DNA of 64,000 nt from KK5 sp034043675 (GTDB lineage: Bacteria > Pseudomonadota > Gammaproteobacteria > Burkholderiales > Burkholderiaceae_C), in NCBI RefSeq assembly GCF_034043675.1, contig NZ_JAXCLA010000002.1, positions 434,001 to 498,000 of the forward strand, given 5' to 3'. A model generated the notes under the pieces. The model did no database searches. It saw only the letters and a program-made list of their open reading frames with translations, and was not told where the DNA came from. How positions within the stretch are numbered: the stretch's first letter is position 1; every line of letters starts with the position of its first letter. The translations under genes were made by a program, and so were the position numbers. This document shows, in pieces, positions 51,762 to 59,720 of the stretch.

Positions 51762-52487
51762 TCAGGCCTCCTTGTGGACAGGCTTGACGGCGACCGGATC
51801 ACCTTGCAGCTCACGCTGCAGTTCCCGGTCCAGCCGCCGCAGCCGCCACGCATGGATCACGAAGGCGGAGACCGCCGTCGGGATGCCCCACAGCGCCACG
51901 TGGATCGGCTCCACGTCGATGCCGGCCTCGTGCAGGAAGGTCGTCATCAGCACGATCGCGCCGAAGGCCACGAAGATGTCCTCTCCGAAGAACAGGCCCA
52001 CGTTGTCGGTGGCCGCGGCGAAGGCGCGCAGCTTCAGCCGCACCCGCTCCGGCAGGCTGCCGTAGCGGGCCTCGGCGGCGCCTTCGGTCATCGGCGCCAG
52101 CAGCGGCCGCACCATCTGCGGATGGCCGCCCAGGCTGGTCAGGCCCACAGCGGCCGTGAGCTGCCGCGCCGCCAGGTAGACGATCAGCAGCCGGCCCACC
52201 GTGGCCGAGCGGATCTGCGCGATCCACTGCTGCGCGTGCTGGCGCAGGCCGTGGCGCTCCAGCAGGCCGATCACGGCCAGCGGCAGCAGCAGGATCAGCG
52301 GCAGGTTGCGCGTCTTGACGAAGCCGATGCCGATCGTCGCCAGCACCTTCTGCAGCGGGAAGCCCGCCGCCAGCGCCGTGGCCAGGGCCGTAGCGGCCAC
52401 CACCAGCATCGGGTTGAAGCGCAGCACGAAGCCCGCAATGATCACCGCCACCCCGATCAGGGGCCACAAGGAAGGGTCGGTCGCCAT
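51762..52487 (-). CDS. DUF969 membrane protein
   Basis: This 241-residue protein with six to seven hydrophobic segments belongs to DUF969. It is the first gene of the operon and probable partner of DUF979 in a permease. I chose ATG 52487 (MATDPSLWPLIGV) because GGAG stands upstream. A start 17 codons earlier would overlap the GntR-type palindrome at 52524-52542. Confidence 0.83.
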   Translation of the reverse strand: MATDPSLWPLIGVAVIIAGFVLRFNPMLVVAATALATALAAGFPLQKVLATIGIGFVKTRNLPLILLLPLAVIGLLERHGLRQHAQQWIAQIRSATVGRLLIVYLAARQLTAAVGLTSLGGHPQMVRPLLAPMTEGAAEARYGSLPERVRLKLRAFAAATDNVGLFFGEDIFVAFGAIVLMTTFLHEAGIDVEPIHVALWGIPTAVSAFVIHAWRLRRLDRELQRELQGDPVAVKPVHKEA

Positions 52488-52523
52488 GAGTCTGTCGCTC
52501 CGTTGATTGATGAACGATGAATT

Positions 52524-52542
52524 ACGATTGTTGAACAATCGT
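52524..52542. promoter_or_regulatory. 19-bp palindromic operator, GntR/FCD type
   Basis: ACGATTGTT-G-AACAATCGT is perfectly symmetric and lies 37 bases before the DUF969 start. A further half-site, AACAATCG, occurs at 52600-52607, nearer to the divergent GntR gene. FCD-GntR regulators bind short palindromes of this kind, so the adjacent regulator probably represses both units until its effector binds. Confidence 0.65.
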
Positions 52543-52640
52543 GCGCATCATGCTCCATCAAATCGATATGCGCCCCGGTGCAAACCCGCATTCGCCTTCA
52601 ACAATCGCGTAGACAATGGCCGACCGACGCGAGGCCCCGA

Positions 52641-53333
52641 TTGAGTCCTTCTTCCTCCTCTTCCCCCGCCACAGCTGCCGCCCAGCCCCTCAGCGAACGC
52701 ATCGCCGAGCAGCTGCGCGAACGCGTCACCGCCGGTGAGTTCCAGCCGGGCGAGCGCTTGTCGGAGCAGGCGCTGGCCGAATCGCTGGGCATCTCGCGCA
52801 ACACGCTGCGCGAGGTGTTCCGCACCTTGACCAAGGACGGCCTGCTGCGCCACGAGCCCAACCGCGGCGTGTTCGTCGCCGCGCCCAGCATCGCGGCCAT
52901 CATCGACATCTACCGCGTGCGCCGCCTGATCGAATGCCAGGCGCTGGCCCAGGCCTATCCGCGCCACCCGGCCAAGAAGCGCATGCGCGCCGCGGTGGAA
53001 GACGCGCTGCAGGCGCGCGCCGCGGGCGCGACGCCGGACTGGCAGCGTGTCGGCACCGCCAACATGGCCTTCCACATGGCCGTGGTCGAACTGGCCGACA
53101 GCGAACGGCTCAACCAGATGTTCCACCAGGTGCTCGCCGAACTGCGCCTGGCCTTCGGCCTGCTGCACGACGCCGAGTTCCTGCACGCGCCCTATGTGGA
53201 CATGAACCTCGCGATCCTGGAACTGGCCGAGGCTGGCGAGTTCGCGAAGGCATCGGCGGCGATGAACGACTACCTCGTCCACTCGGAGCGGATCGTGCTG
53301 GCGGTGTACGCGAGGCAGCAGGAGCGGGGCTAG
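52641..53333 (+). CDS. GntR family regulator (FCD domain)
   Basis: This 230-residue protein has a Ser/Ala lead, a GntR winged helix (about 15-80, ERLSEQALAESLGISRNTLREVFR) and a helical FCD effector domain with metal-type residues in MAFHMAVVELADSERL. It is divergent from the DUF969-pxp-biotin carboxylase operon and most likely its repressor. I chose TTG 52641 (GAGG upstream); GTG 52578 is an alternative with 21 more residues. Confidence 0.85.
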   Translation: MSPSSSSSPATAAAQPLSERIAEQLRERVTAGEFQPGERLSEQALAESLGISRNTLREVFRTLTKDGLLRHEPNRGVFVAAPSIAAIIDIYRVRRLIECQALAQAYPRHPAKKRMRAAVEDALQARAAGATPDWQRVGTANMAFHMAVVELADSERLNQMFHQVLAELRLAFGLLHDAEFLHAPYVDMNLAILELAEAGEFAKASAAMNDYLVHSERIVLAVYARQQERG

Positions 53334-53438
53334 TGCGAGCCCCCGCGCGTTGGAGGTTGACCTGATCCATCGCAACGCGCACCATCCGTCGAGCTTGGAC
53401 GTTATGTCCTCCACCGTGCGGCATCCATCCCAGTCCCT

Positions 53439-54956
53439 GTGAGCGCGTCTCCGTCCCGCTTCGCCGCCCTGGCACTCGTTCCGCTGTCCTACGCGGCCCT
53501 GCACGCGGCCGCCATTCTGCTGGCCGCGCCGGGCAGCGCCGGGGCCCTGTCGCTGGGCTTCAACATCTGCGCACCCGCGCTGGCCATGCTGGCGGCCTGG
53601 CGGCAGTGCCTGCGCACCAGTTGGCGGCCGGCGGACGGCTGGAGCCTGGTCGGCCTGGCCTTCCTGCTGTGGTGCCTGGGCATGGCCGCACCCCTGGCGC
53701 AGGAGCGCATCGCCTCCGCATCGGCTTTCGTCCGCTACGCCGACATCCTGCTGTTCGTGCTCTACGCGGTGCCCCTGACCTGGATCGCCGCCAGTCCTTT
53801 TCGTCACCGCAACAGCCGGGCCGTGCAACTCGTGGACGGCGCCTTGGCCCTGGCCCTCGGCGTCCTGTTTTTCAAACTGACCGTGGCCCTCGCCACGCAC
53901 GACGGCTCGGCCCAGATTTCAGCCGCCTACCTGGCCTGGCTGTTCGACGTCGAGAACCTGTACCTGCTCGCCTGCATCCGCCTGCGCCACTGGGCCGCCG
54001 CAACGCGCGCCGAGCGGGAGCTGTTCGCTTCCCTGCTGGTGTTCGCGTCGATCTACTTCGTGGTGGCCGCGTTCAACAACCATGTGGCCACACTCGCGCT
54101 GAACGCCGAGCCGGGATCGCTGCTCGAAATCCTCGTGCCCCTTCCCTTCCTGGCTTTCGTTGCCTACACGCTGCCGACACCGCTGGGGAAGAAGCGCACG
54201 GAGCATCGCGCCCTGGTGCTGCGGACCCGCTACGTGCGCAGCGCCAGCCCGCTGATCATGTGCGTGGCCGTGCTCGGCACCGGGCTCGCCCTGGCGCACT
54301 CCGACTACGCCTTCGGCGTCTGCGGCGTGCTGGTGGCCGTGGCCGGCTATGCGCTGCGCAACGTGCTGCGCGAGGTGCGCCACGTCGAGCTGCGCGCCAT
54401 GCTGCGCAGCAAGCAGTCCGAGCTGGAAGCCCTGACCCTGGTCGACGGCCTGACCGGCGTGGCGAACCGCCGCGCGCTCGACCTGGCCCTGGAACGCGAC
54501 TGCCGAACCGCGATCCGCAACGGCCAGACGCTGGGCGTGCTGCTGATCGACATCGACTTCTTCAAGCTCCTCAACGACACGAGCGGCCACCAGGCCGGCG
54601 ACGAAAGCCTGCGCCGCGTGGCGCAGACGCTGAGCGAGTGCCTCAAGCGATCCGAAGACCTGCTGGCCCGCTACGGCGGCGAAGAGTTCGTCGTCCTGCT
54701 CCCCGGCATCGACCGCCTCGGCTGCGCGACGATGGCGGAGAACCTGCGCGCCGCGATCGAGCAGGCGGAGCTAGGCAATGCTGGCGCGCCGTCGAAGCGG
54801 CTATCGATCAGCGTCGGTGTGGCCTGCGATCGGCCGTCTGTACTGACGGATCGTCTGGTGCTGCTGCGGGATGCAGATGAGGCGCTGTATCAGGCGAAGC
54901 GGGGTGGGCGGAATCGGGTGGCATTGGCGTGGGAGGGTGTCATCAAAGAGTGCTAG
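53439..54956 (+). CDS. membrane diguanylate cyclase (GGDEF)
   Basis: This 505-residue protein starts at GTG 53439. About eight to nine hydrophobic helices fill residues 1-300 as an integral sensor domain. A GGDEF domain follows (about 325-495): active site YGGEEF, the metal Asp in IDIDFF, and an I-site RSED five residues before GGEEF, so it should make cyclic di-GMP and be inhibited by it. It is monocistronic; the signal is unknown. Confidence 0.92.
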   Translation: MSASPSRFAALALVPLSYAALHAAAILLAAPGSAGALSLGFNICAPALAMLAAWRQCLRTSWRPADGWSLVGLAFLLWCLGMAAPLAQERIASASAFVRYADILLFVLYAVPLTWIAASPFRHRNSRAVQLVDGALALALGVLFFKLTVALATHDGSAQISAAYLAWLFDVENLYLLACIRLRHWAAATRAERELFASLLVFASIYFVVAAFNNHVATLALNAEPGSLLEILVPLPFLAFVAYTLPTPLGKKRTEHRALVLRTRYVRSASPLIMCVAVLGTGLALAHSDYAFGVCGVLVAVAGYALRNVLREVRHVELRAMLRSKQSELEALTLVDGLTGVANRRALDLALERDCRTAIRNGQTLGVLLIDIDFFKLLNDTSGHQAGDESLRRVAQTLSECLKRSEDLLARYGGEEFVVLLPGIDRLGCATMAENLRAAIEQAELGNAGAPSKRLSISVGVACDRPSVLTDRLVLLRDADEALYQAKRGGRNRVALAWEGVIKEC

Positions 54957-55248
54957 CTGGCTGAGTCGCAGTCACGGCTTAGCGGTCGGGCTGATCGACT
55001 GGTCCAGGCTGGACGCGGGCGCACAGCACGTAGCACTTGCGTAACCGCTCACGTTACATCTGCGGACCTTCGATCCGATGGCCTTAGCTCCGAGAAGTTG
55101 GCCTTGTGCCTGACCTGTCGTTAAATGGGACAGGTCCTCCAGCTATTGAGAAGCCGCAGTTGTCGATAGTCAGTATTCGACGGCAGCCATTGGCGCCTTC
55201 GACAATTACCCGCCATCGCGCACGGTGGCGCGCCTGCTTATATAGCCA
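54957..55248. other. gene-free stretch at the left edge of the accessory island
   Basis: This stretch has mixed base composition and no convincing gene. A possible 86-residue frame overlapping the next gene has no codon bias or Shine-Dalgarno sequence. It contains a hairpin at 55112-55136 (GACCTGTC, nine-base loop, GACAGGTC). The composition changes here from host-like GC to the lower-GC island, so it may hold the integration boundary, but no direct repeat or tRNA end could be identified. Confidence 0.5.
55112..55136. repeat. hairpin at the island edge
   Basis: GACCTGTC (55112-55119) and GACAGGTC (55129-55136) are exact inverses around GTTAAATGG. There is no T-run. It is reminiscent of an insertion-sequence end, but no transposase remnant was found beside it. 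Confidence 0.4.
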
Positions 55249-55926
55249 TCACCTCATCACCCAGTCGGTGAGCGCCTTCGTGGGGCACATCTCCAGACGA
55301 AGGTGCCTGATGTTGCCGCTAGAGAAATATGACGGCTCTAAGGGCACCGTGGCGTACCAGTTGTGAAAAACATCCAAGCGCAGGTGACCTTCTTCCAAGA
55401 AAAGAATTCCTATCGCGCTCAGGCTGGTATTGTCATTGTCGGTCAGCTTCTTTCGTCCGCCGTGCCGGCGCTTTAAGACGGTAGCTCCGCCACCCGGGGC
55501 AGGCTCGGGAGATATCAGGGCTGTCTCAATTCCGTACATGGCCGCGCGAACAGAATCGCTATCAAGTAGCTCAGGCCAGAATTGAACTGGATCATGCAAG
55601 ACCAAGAGCGATGGCAGCTCTGTTTTGGACAATGCCTTCAATTGCGCATTCGCATCTGCAATCTTCTTGCGAATCTTTTCCCCAGGAGTTCCCCAGTGAT
55701 ATGTGAGTGAGCCATCAAAGATCCCGGGGTCACACCGTATTACGCTCCATTCCTCCTTGGTCGGTTGAAGCTCTTTAACTTCAACAATCAACTTTGTATT
55801 CTTAAGCGCAAGGGTGTAGTCGGGGCGTCGCTCTGAAGATTCAAGCACCCTCGAGAAGGCAAAACCCTCCCGTTGGCAAATTTTCTCAAATAGAGATTCC
55901 GATACGGTTTCTTTTTTCGGCTTCAT
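55249..55926 (-). CDS. hypothetical protein with PD-(D/E)XK nuclease-like motif
   Basis: This 225-residue protein has P35-D36 followed by E49-V50-K51 (RPDYTLALKN...IVEVKEL), the spacing of the PD-(D/E)XK nuclease core, within the first 60 residues. The remaining part (DPVQFW, RRHGGRKKLTDND) is not recognised. Codon use is less GC-rich than in the host genes. It lies 32 bases after the stop of the TcmP gene on the same strand, so the two probably form one transcript from the LexA-like operator. Nuclease activity is inferred. Confidence 0.65.
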   Translation of the reverse strand: MKPKKETVSESLFEKICQREGFAFSRVLESSERRPDYTLALKNTKLIVEVKELQPTKEEWSVIRCDPGIFDGSLTYHWGTPGEKIRKKIADANAQLKALSKTELPSLLVLHDPVQFWPELLDSDSVRAAMYGIETALISPEPAPGGGATVLKRRHGGRKKLTDNDNTSLSAIGILFLEEGHLRLDVFHNWYATVPLEPSYFSSGNIRHLRLEMCPTKALTDWVMR

Positions 55927-55958
55927 TCAGTCAGTTCGCCTCTATATCCAAGGCCGCA

Positions 55959-56813
55959 CTAGCCATGAAGTATTTCGCGACCAACCCGTGCGGCGAGTGC
56001 AATCGCTTTGGGATCAGGATTGGAGACCATGAAAAACAGAGCAAAGAGCGGTGGGCCCTTATGGCCGCGCAGTAGCAGCGGCTGACTCACGTACGGAAAG
56101 GCCTCCCCAAGTCGTCGTTGCGTGAACTGAAGGATTGCCTCATAACCCTTGTCGCGAGTGACGGTGGGATCATCGCCAAAAAGGTCGGGTTGCTCATTCA
56201 CATATAACGCGCGCTTCCATTCATCTGTTCCGAGAAAGCGGGTCAAGGCCGAGGCCTTGCCGCTGTCAACTGCGCGTCGGTTCACTGCTGCCTGGCGAAA
56301 GAGGCCGCTCAAGCTGACAAGGAAGAAGACGTCCAGCGCCTTCGTGGACGCGATGATCTCCAGCATCTGCCATGAGCATTGCAAGCCGTAGGGATCGAGA
56401 AAAAGCACTCCGCGCGTCGAACGCCAGTCGTATCGATTCAATAGCGAGGGAAGGATGTCTGCCGCGCCGCTCATGCTCAGTGTTGCTCGAGGGCCGTTGG
56501 CATGGTCGCGAAGCAACTCTCCCAACTCGTCCGCGTGCGCCTTCTTCTTCTCGATGAAGTGGTACGCACCAAATGCTGGCGAACAGTCGAGCGCGATCTT
56601 GGCCGAGCCATCAATGACACGGCTGCCGCTAGCCCCTTGGATGTGGCATCTGCCCGTGCCCGCAAACGAATCGACGTACACCAGTTGGAACGGTTGCGCC
56701 TTCAGCGCCTGTGTGTAGAAGCCCAAATACTTTTTGAGCCGTTCGAGCTTTTCCTCGGTCCAGGCGCCGCCAAACCGATTCCGCGTCGATGCTGTTGCTT
56801 TGCCTTGGGTCAT
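55959..56813 (-). CDS. tcmP: three-Cys-motif partner protein TcmP (first copy)
   Basis: This 284-residue protein has the TcmP N-terminus (WTEEKLERLKKYLGFY...FQLVYVDSFAGTG, about residues 18-52), a Rossmann-like methyltransferase-type fold with FLDPYGLQC, and a C-terminal helical part. TcmP proteins are found next to DUF5131/Gp37-Gp68 proteins with a three-Cys motif, and their activity is not established. The ATG at 56813 follows AGGGAGAAGAG. It is divergent from the LexA-like repressor with the operator between them. Confidence 0.8.
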   Translation of the reverse strand: MTQGKATASTRNRFGGAWTEEKLERLKKYLGFYTQALKAQPFQLVYVDSFAGTGRCHIQGASGSRVIDGSAKIALDCSPAFGAYHFIEKKKAHADELGELLRDHANGPRATLSMSGAADILPSLLNRYDWRSTRGVLFLDPYGLQCSWQMLEIIASTKALDVFFLVSLSGLFRQAAVNRRAVDSGKASALTRFLGTDEWKRALYVNEQPDLFGDDPTVTRDKGYEAILQFTQRRLGEAFPYVSQPLLLRGHKGPPLFALFFMVSNPDPKAIALAARVGREILHG

Positions 56814-56888
56814 CTCTTCTCCCTGTTTTCCAATCGTGCCATAGCCGGCGCCAATCCATTTCCATGGCGGGCGGCCATTCCCTTCAAA

Positions 56889-56906
56889 AGTATACAAACG
56901 TATACT
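56889..56906. promoter_or_regulatory. 18-bp operator between tcmP and the LexA-like repressor
   Basis: AGTATACAAACGTATACT is a perfect palindrome with seven-base arms around AAAC. TATACT in each arm can serve as a -10 box for both divergent promoters. On the repressor side the start point would fall at or beside the ATG (56913), suggesting a leaderless or near-leaderless mRNA. Repressor binding would shut off both directions. Confidence 0.75.
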
Positions 56907-56912
56907 TATTGG

Positions 56913-57542
56913 ATGACCCGGCCAAACAAGGACGCCAGCCATCTGAAAGTTCTCAGGGAACACTTGGTTCAAGAGAAGGTATTGCCTTCGTATGCCAAGC
57001 TCGGCGCACTTCTCGGCTTGCGCGGGAAGGCCGGCGCCTACAAGGTCATCCAGCGCCTTGTCTCTGCCGGCTATCTGGAGCACACCTCGGGTGGGCGGCT
57101 CGCGCCCACCGACAGTTTCTTCGCGCTGCCTATGCTGGACGACACCCTTCATGCAGGCTTGGTGGAAAGCACGTCTTGGTCAGGCGGCGTGGCCGCTCAA
57201 GCACTTGACCGTCTACTAGTTGAGCAGCCGGCCTCGACGGTACTCGTGCCCGTTCGGGGGGATTCGATGATTGAAGCCGGTGTATTGGATGGTGACACAG
57301 CGGTTGTCGAGCGAACAGAGAATGCTGAGGCCGGCGATTTTGTCGCTGCGCTGGTCGATGGACAGTACACGGTGAAGGAGCTGCGGTTCGAGCACCGCCG
57401 ACCCGTGCTGGTGCCGCACAACAAACAGTACGAAACCATTCGCCCGCAGCAGGAATTGCAGATCTTGGGCGTAGTCAGAGGCATTGTTCGCCGATACGAG
57501 CAAGGACGAAGATCAGCCAGGAAACGGGGAGAAAATCTATGA
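56913..57542 (+). CDS. LexA-like self-cleaving repressor (S24)
   Basis: This 209-residue protein has an N-terminal winged HTH (residues 7-65, YAKLGALLGLRGKAGAYKVIQRL) and a C-terminal S24 peptidase. The catalytic Ser118 lies in RGDSMIEAGVLDGD and Lys155 in YTVKELRFE. A cleavage-type Ala81-Gly82 bond precedes, as in LexA. It should therefore be inactivated by RecA-stimulated autocleavage. It is divergent from tcmP and coupled to the DUF5131 gene (ATGA), so it probably represses the whole island in undamaged cells. Confidence 0.85.
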   Translation: MTRPNKDASHLKVLREHLVQEKVLPSYAKLGALLGLRGKAGAYKVIQRLVSAGYLEHTSGGRLAPTDSFFALPMLDDTLHAGLVESTSWSGGVAAQALDRLLVEQPASTVLVPVRGDSMIEAGVLDGDTAVVERTENAEAGDFVAALVDGQYTVKELRFEHRRPVLVPHNKQYETIRPQQELQILGVVRGIVRRYEQGRRSARKRGENL

Positions 57543-58288
57543 CCACCATCAGCCGCATTGAATGGACGGAGCAGACTTGGAACCCCACGGTCGGTTGTAC
57601 CAAGATATCACCTGGCTGCAAGCATTGCTATGCAGAGGCTATGGCTCGGCGCCTCAAGGCCATGGGAGCTGCTGGCTATGAGAATGGGTTTGCGTTGACG
57701 GTGTTGCCTGAGCGGTTGAACGATCCCATCAAGCGGAAGAAGTCCACCGTGTATTTCGTGAACTCAATGTCAGACCTGTTCCACGAAAAGGTTCCGGACG
57801 AGTACATCGAGCGGGTCTTCGATGTCATTACTCAGACGCCTCAGCATACCTATCAAATTCTCACGAAGAGAGCGGCGCGAATGGCGCGGTTCTTCAGGAC
57901 CCGAAATGTGCCGCGCAATGCGTGGATGGGAGTTTCCGTCGAGGACAAGAAGTACGGCGTGCCCCGCATCGACTACCTTCGCAAAGTACCAGCCTCCATT
58001 CGGTTCTTGTCCGTGGAGCCCCTTCTTGAGGATGTGGGTGCGCTCGATCTGAAAGACATCCATTGGGTCATCGTGGGTGGCGAGTCGGGCCCGAAGGCAC
58101 GGCCGATGCAGAAGGCATGGGCCTTGGCCGTACAGCAGCAATGCGAAGCGCAGGACGTGGCGTTCTTCTTCAAGCAGTGGGGTGGATGGGGGGCTGACGG
58201 CAAAAAGCGCGCCAAGGGCGCGAACGGCCGAGTCCTAGATGGACGCACCTGGGACGAAATGCCTGACGGGGTATCGGCACGACTTTGA
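57539..58288 (+). CDS. three-Cys-motif protein, DUF5131 (phage Gp37/Gp68 family)
   Basis: This 249-residue protein opens with IEWTEQTWNPTVGCTKISPGC and has Cys20, Cys27 and Cys30 (Cx6CxxC), an unusual triad that could hold a [4Fe-4S] cluster in a radical-SAM-like barrel. It is the family typically paired with TcmP and was first seen in phages. Its start overlaps the repressor stop and has GGGGAGA upstream, so it is strongly coupled. The reaction is unknown. Confidence 0.85.
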   Translation: MTTISRIEWTEQTWNPTVGCTKISPGCKHCYAEAMARRLKAMGAAGYENGFALTVLPERLNDPIKRKKSTVYFVNSMSDLFHEKVPDEYIERVFDVITQTPQHTYQILTKRAARMARFFRTRNVPRNAWMGVSVEDKKYGVPRIDYLRKVPASIRFLSVEPLLEDVGALDLKDIHWVIVGGESGPKARPMQKAWALAVQQQCEAQDVAFFFKQWGGWGADGKKRAKGANGRVLDGRTWDEMPDGVSARL

Positions 58289-58391
58289 CCGCTGTGCGTC
58301 TGCCGCGACAACGGGTTGCGCTAACAGCCTGGCATAGGGCACATTCGGTGTCATCCAAGCCACATGCGGCACGAATAGACCGCAGTGCCAG

Positions 58392-59666
58392 ATGCCCGTA
58401 ACGCACTACGAATGGTCCTGGGGAGGATCGCTACCTGAGATATTGCGCCACAGCGAGGTAAAACACTCGCTCCTGCGCGACTACCTCGTAGACTATTTCC
58501 TCACCCTTGTCACCAGTCCTGCCCAGGAGAAGATCCAGCTCACGATAGTTGATGGCTTCTGCGGCGGGGGTTGGTACGTCAGCAAGTCCGGCAGAGAAGT
58601 TCCGGGGTCGCCTATCGTGATCCTTCAGGCCGTCGATGAGGCCAAAGCGCGCGTGATGCAAGAACAGCAGCGGCGCAAAAACATACTCTTTGACGTCAAG
58701 CTCATCTGCATCGACAAGGATGCCTCAGCAGTGGAACACCTGCGGCAGGTCTTAGAGCAGCAAGGATATGGGGAGAAGCTCCGCTCCGGCGAGATTGAGA
58801 CCCTTGTCGGCGAGTTTGATCAGAACGCAGAGGCCGTTATCGCCGAAGTGCGCCGACGGTCGCCAAGATCAGGGCGAGCCTTGTTTGTTCTGGATCAGTA
58901 TGGCTACAACCAAGTCCCACTTCCTACGCTCAAGCAGATCTTTGCAGCGCTCAAGCAGCCGGAAGTGATCCTCACCTTCAACGTCGATGCTCTGCTGAAC
59001 TACCTTAGCGAGGGAAACCTTCGCAGCTTCGAGCGGCAGACTGGGCTCGACGGTGCGGTGTCATCGACGGACATGGACAAGCGGTATCGAGGGCCTGGTT
59101 GGCGAGTACGAGTCCAAGCCAATCTTTATCAGCGGCTGACGACGGGTTCTGGAGCACGCTTCTTCACGCCATTCTTCGTTCGCCCGGATCGCGGGCACGG
59201 AGACTTTTGGCTGTTGCATTTGTCCCAGCACTGGAAGGCCCGGGACGTGATGGCCCATGCGCATTGGAAGCATCACAACCATTTCGTCCACTACGGTGCC
59301 TCGGGCTTCGACATGTTCAGCACTGGGTATGCGGCAAAGATTGATGACGAGGAGAGGCCTCAGGCTGCGTTTGAGTTCGACGACATTGCGAGCAAATCAA
59401 GTCTGGCCTCCATGATGGAGCAGATTCCACAGGTGCTTGCTCAGCGACGCGAAGGTGTTCGATTCCGTGACTTCTTTGTTGAGCGCGTGAATACGACGCC
59501 TGCGACACAAGCGATGGTTGAACAGGCTGTATTGAGCCTGGTGCGTGAACGCGAAATCGAGGTCTTGGGTGACAACGGCAGTCTCCGGCATGTCAAGAAG
59601 GCCTTGCAAGACGACCATGTCTTACGACTTCGAGATCAGCGATCCCTCTTGCTCTTTGGCAGTTGA
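58392..59666 (+). CDS. second TcmP-like protein
   Basis: This 424-residue protein has a TcmP-like N-terminus (WSWGGSLPEILRHSEVKHSLLRDYL) and the motif VDGFCGGGWY in place of VDSFAGTG, then a Rossmann-type core with VLDQYGYNQVP and a long C-terminal helical domain not present in the first copy. Sequence similarity to the first TcmP is limited to the motifs, so it is not a recent duplicate. It lies 103 bases after the DUF5131 gene and has no clear Shine-Dalgarno sequence; a leaderless or secondary start is possible. Confidence 0.75.
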   Translation: MPVTHYEWSWGGSLPEILRHSEVKHSLLRDYLVDYFLTLVTSPAQEKIQLTIVDGFCGGGWYVSKSGREVPGSPIVILQAVDEAKARVMQEQQRRKNILFDVKLICIDKDASAVEHLRQVLEQQGYGEKLRSGEIETLVGEFDQNAEAVIAEVRRRSPRSGRALFVLDQYGYNQVPLPTLKQIFAALKQPEVILTFNVDALLNYLSEGNLRSFERQTGLDGAVSSTDMDKRYRGPGWRVRVQANLYQRLTTGSGARFFTPFFVRPDRGHGDFWLLHLSQHWKARDVMAHAHWKHHNHFVHYGASGFDMFSTGYAAKIDDEERPQAAFEFDDIASKSSLASMMEQIPQVLAQRREGVRFRDFFVERVNTTPATQAMVEQAVLSLVREREIEVLGDNGSLRHVKKALQDDHVLRLRDQRSLLLFGS

Positions 59667-59720
59667 CGAGCGGACGGCGCACTGGCCGAGTATTGATACC
59701 AGACTATCTAGGGAGTGAGA

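Noticed and set aside
27131..53412. CGTTATGTCCTCCA occurs near 27131 and near 53400 in non-coding sequence
   Set aside because: A 14-base match is expected by chance somewhere in 64 kb, and the flanks do not match beyond it.
55106..55366. An 86-residue plus-strand frame at the island edge
   Set aside because: It overlaps the 3' end of the PD-(D/E)XK-like gene, has no Shine-Dalgarno sequence and no recognisable sequence.
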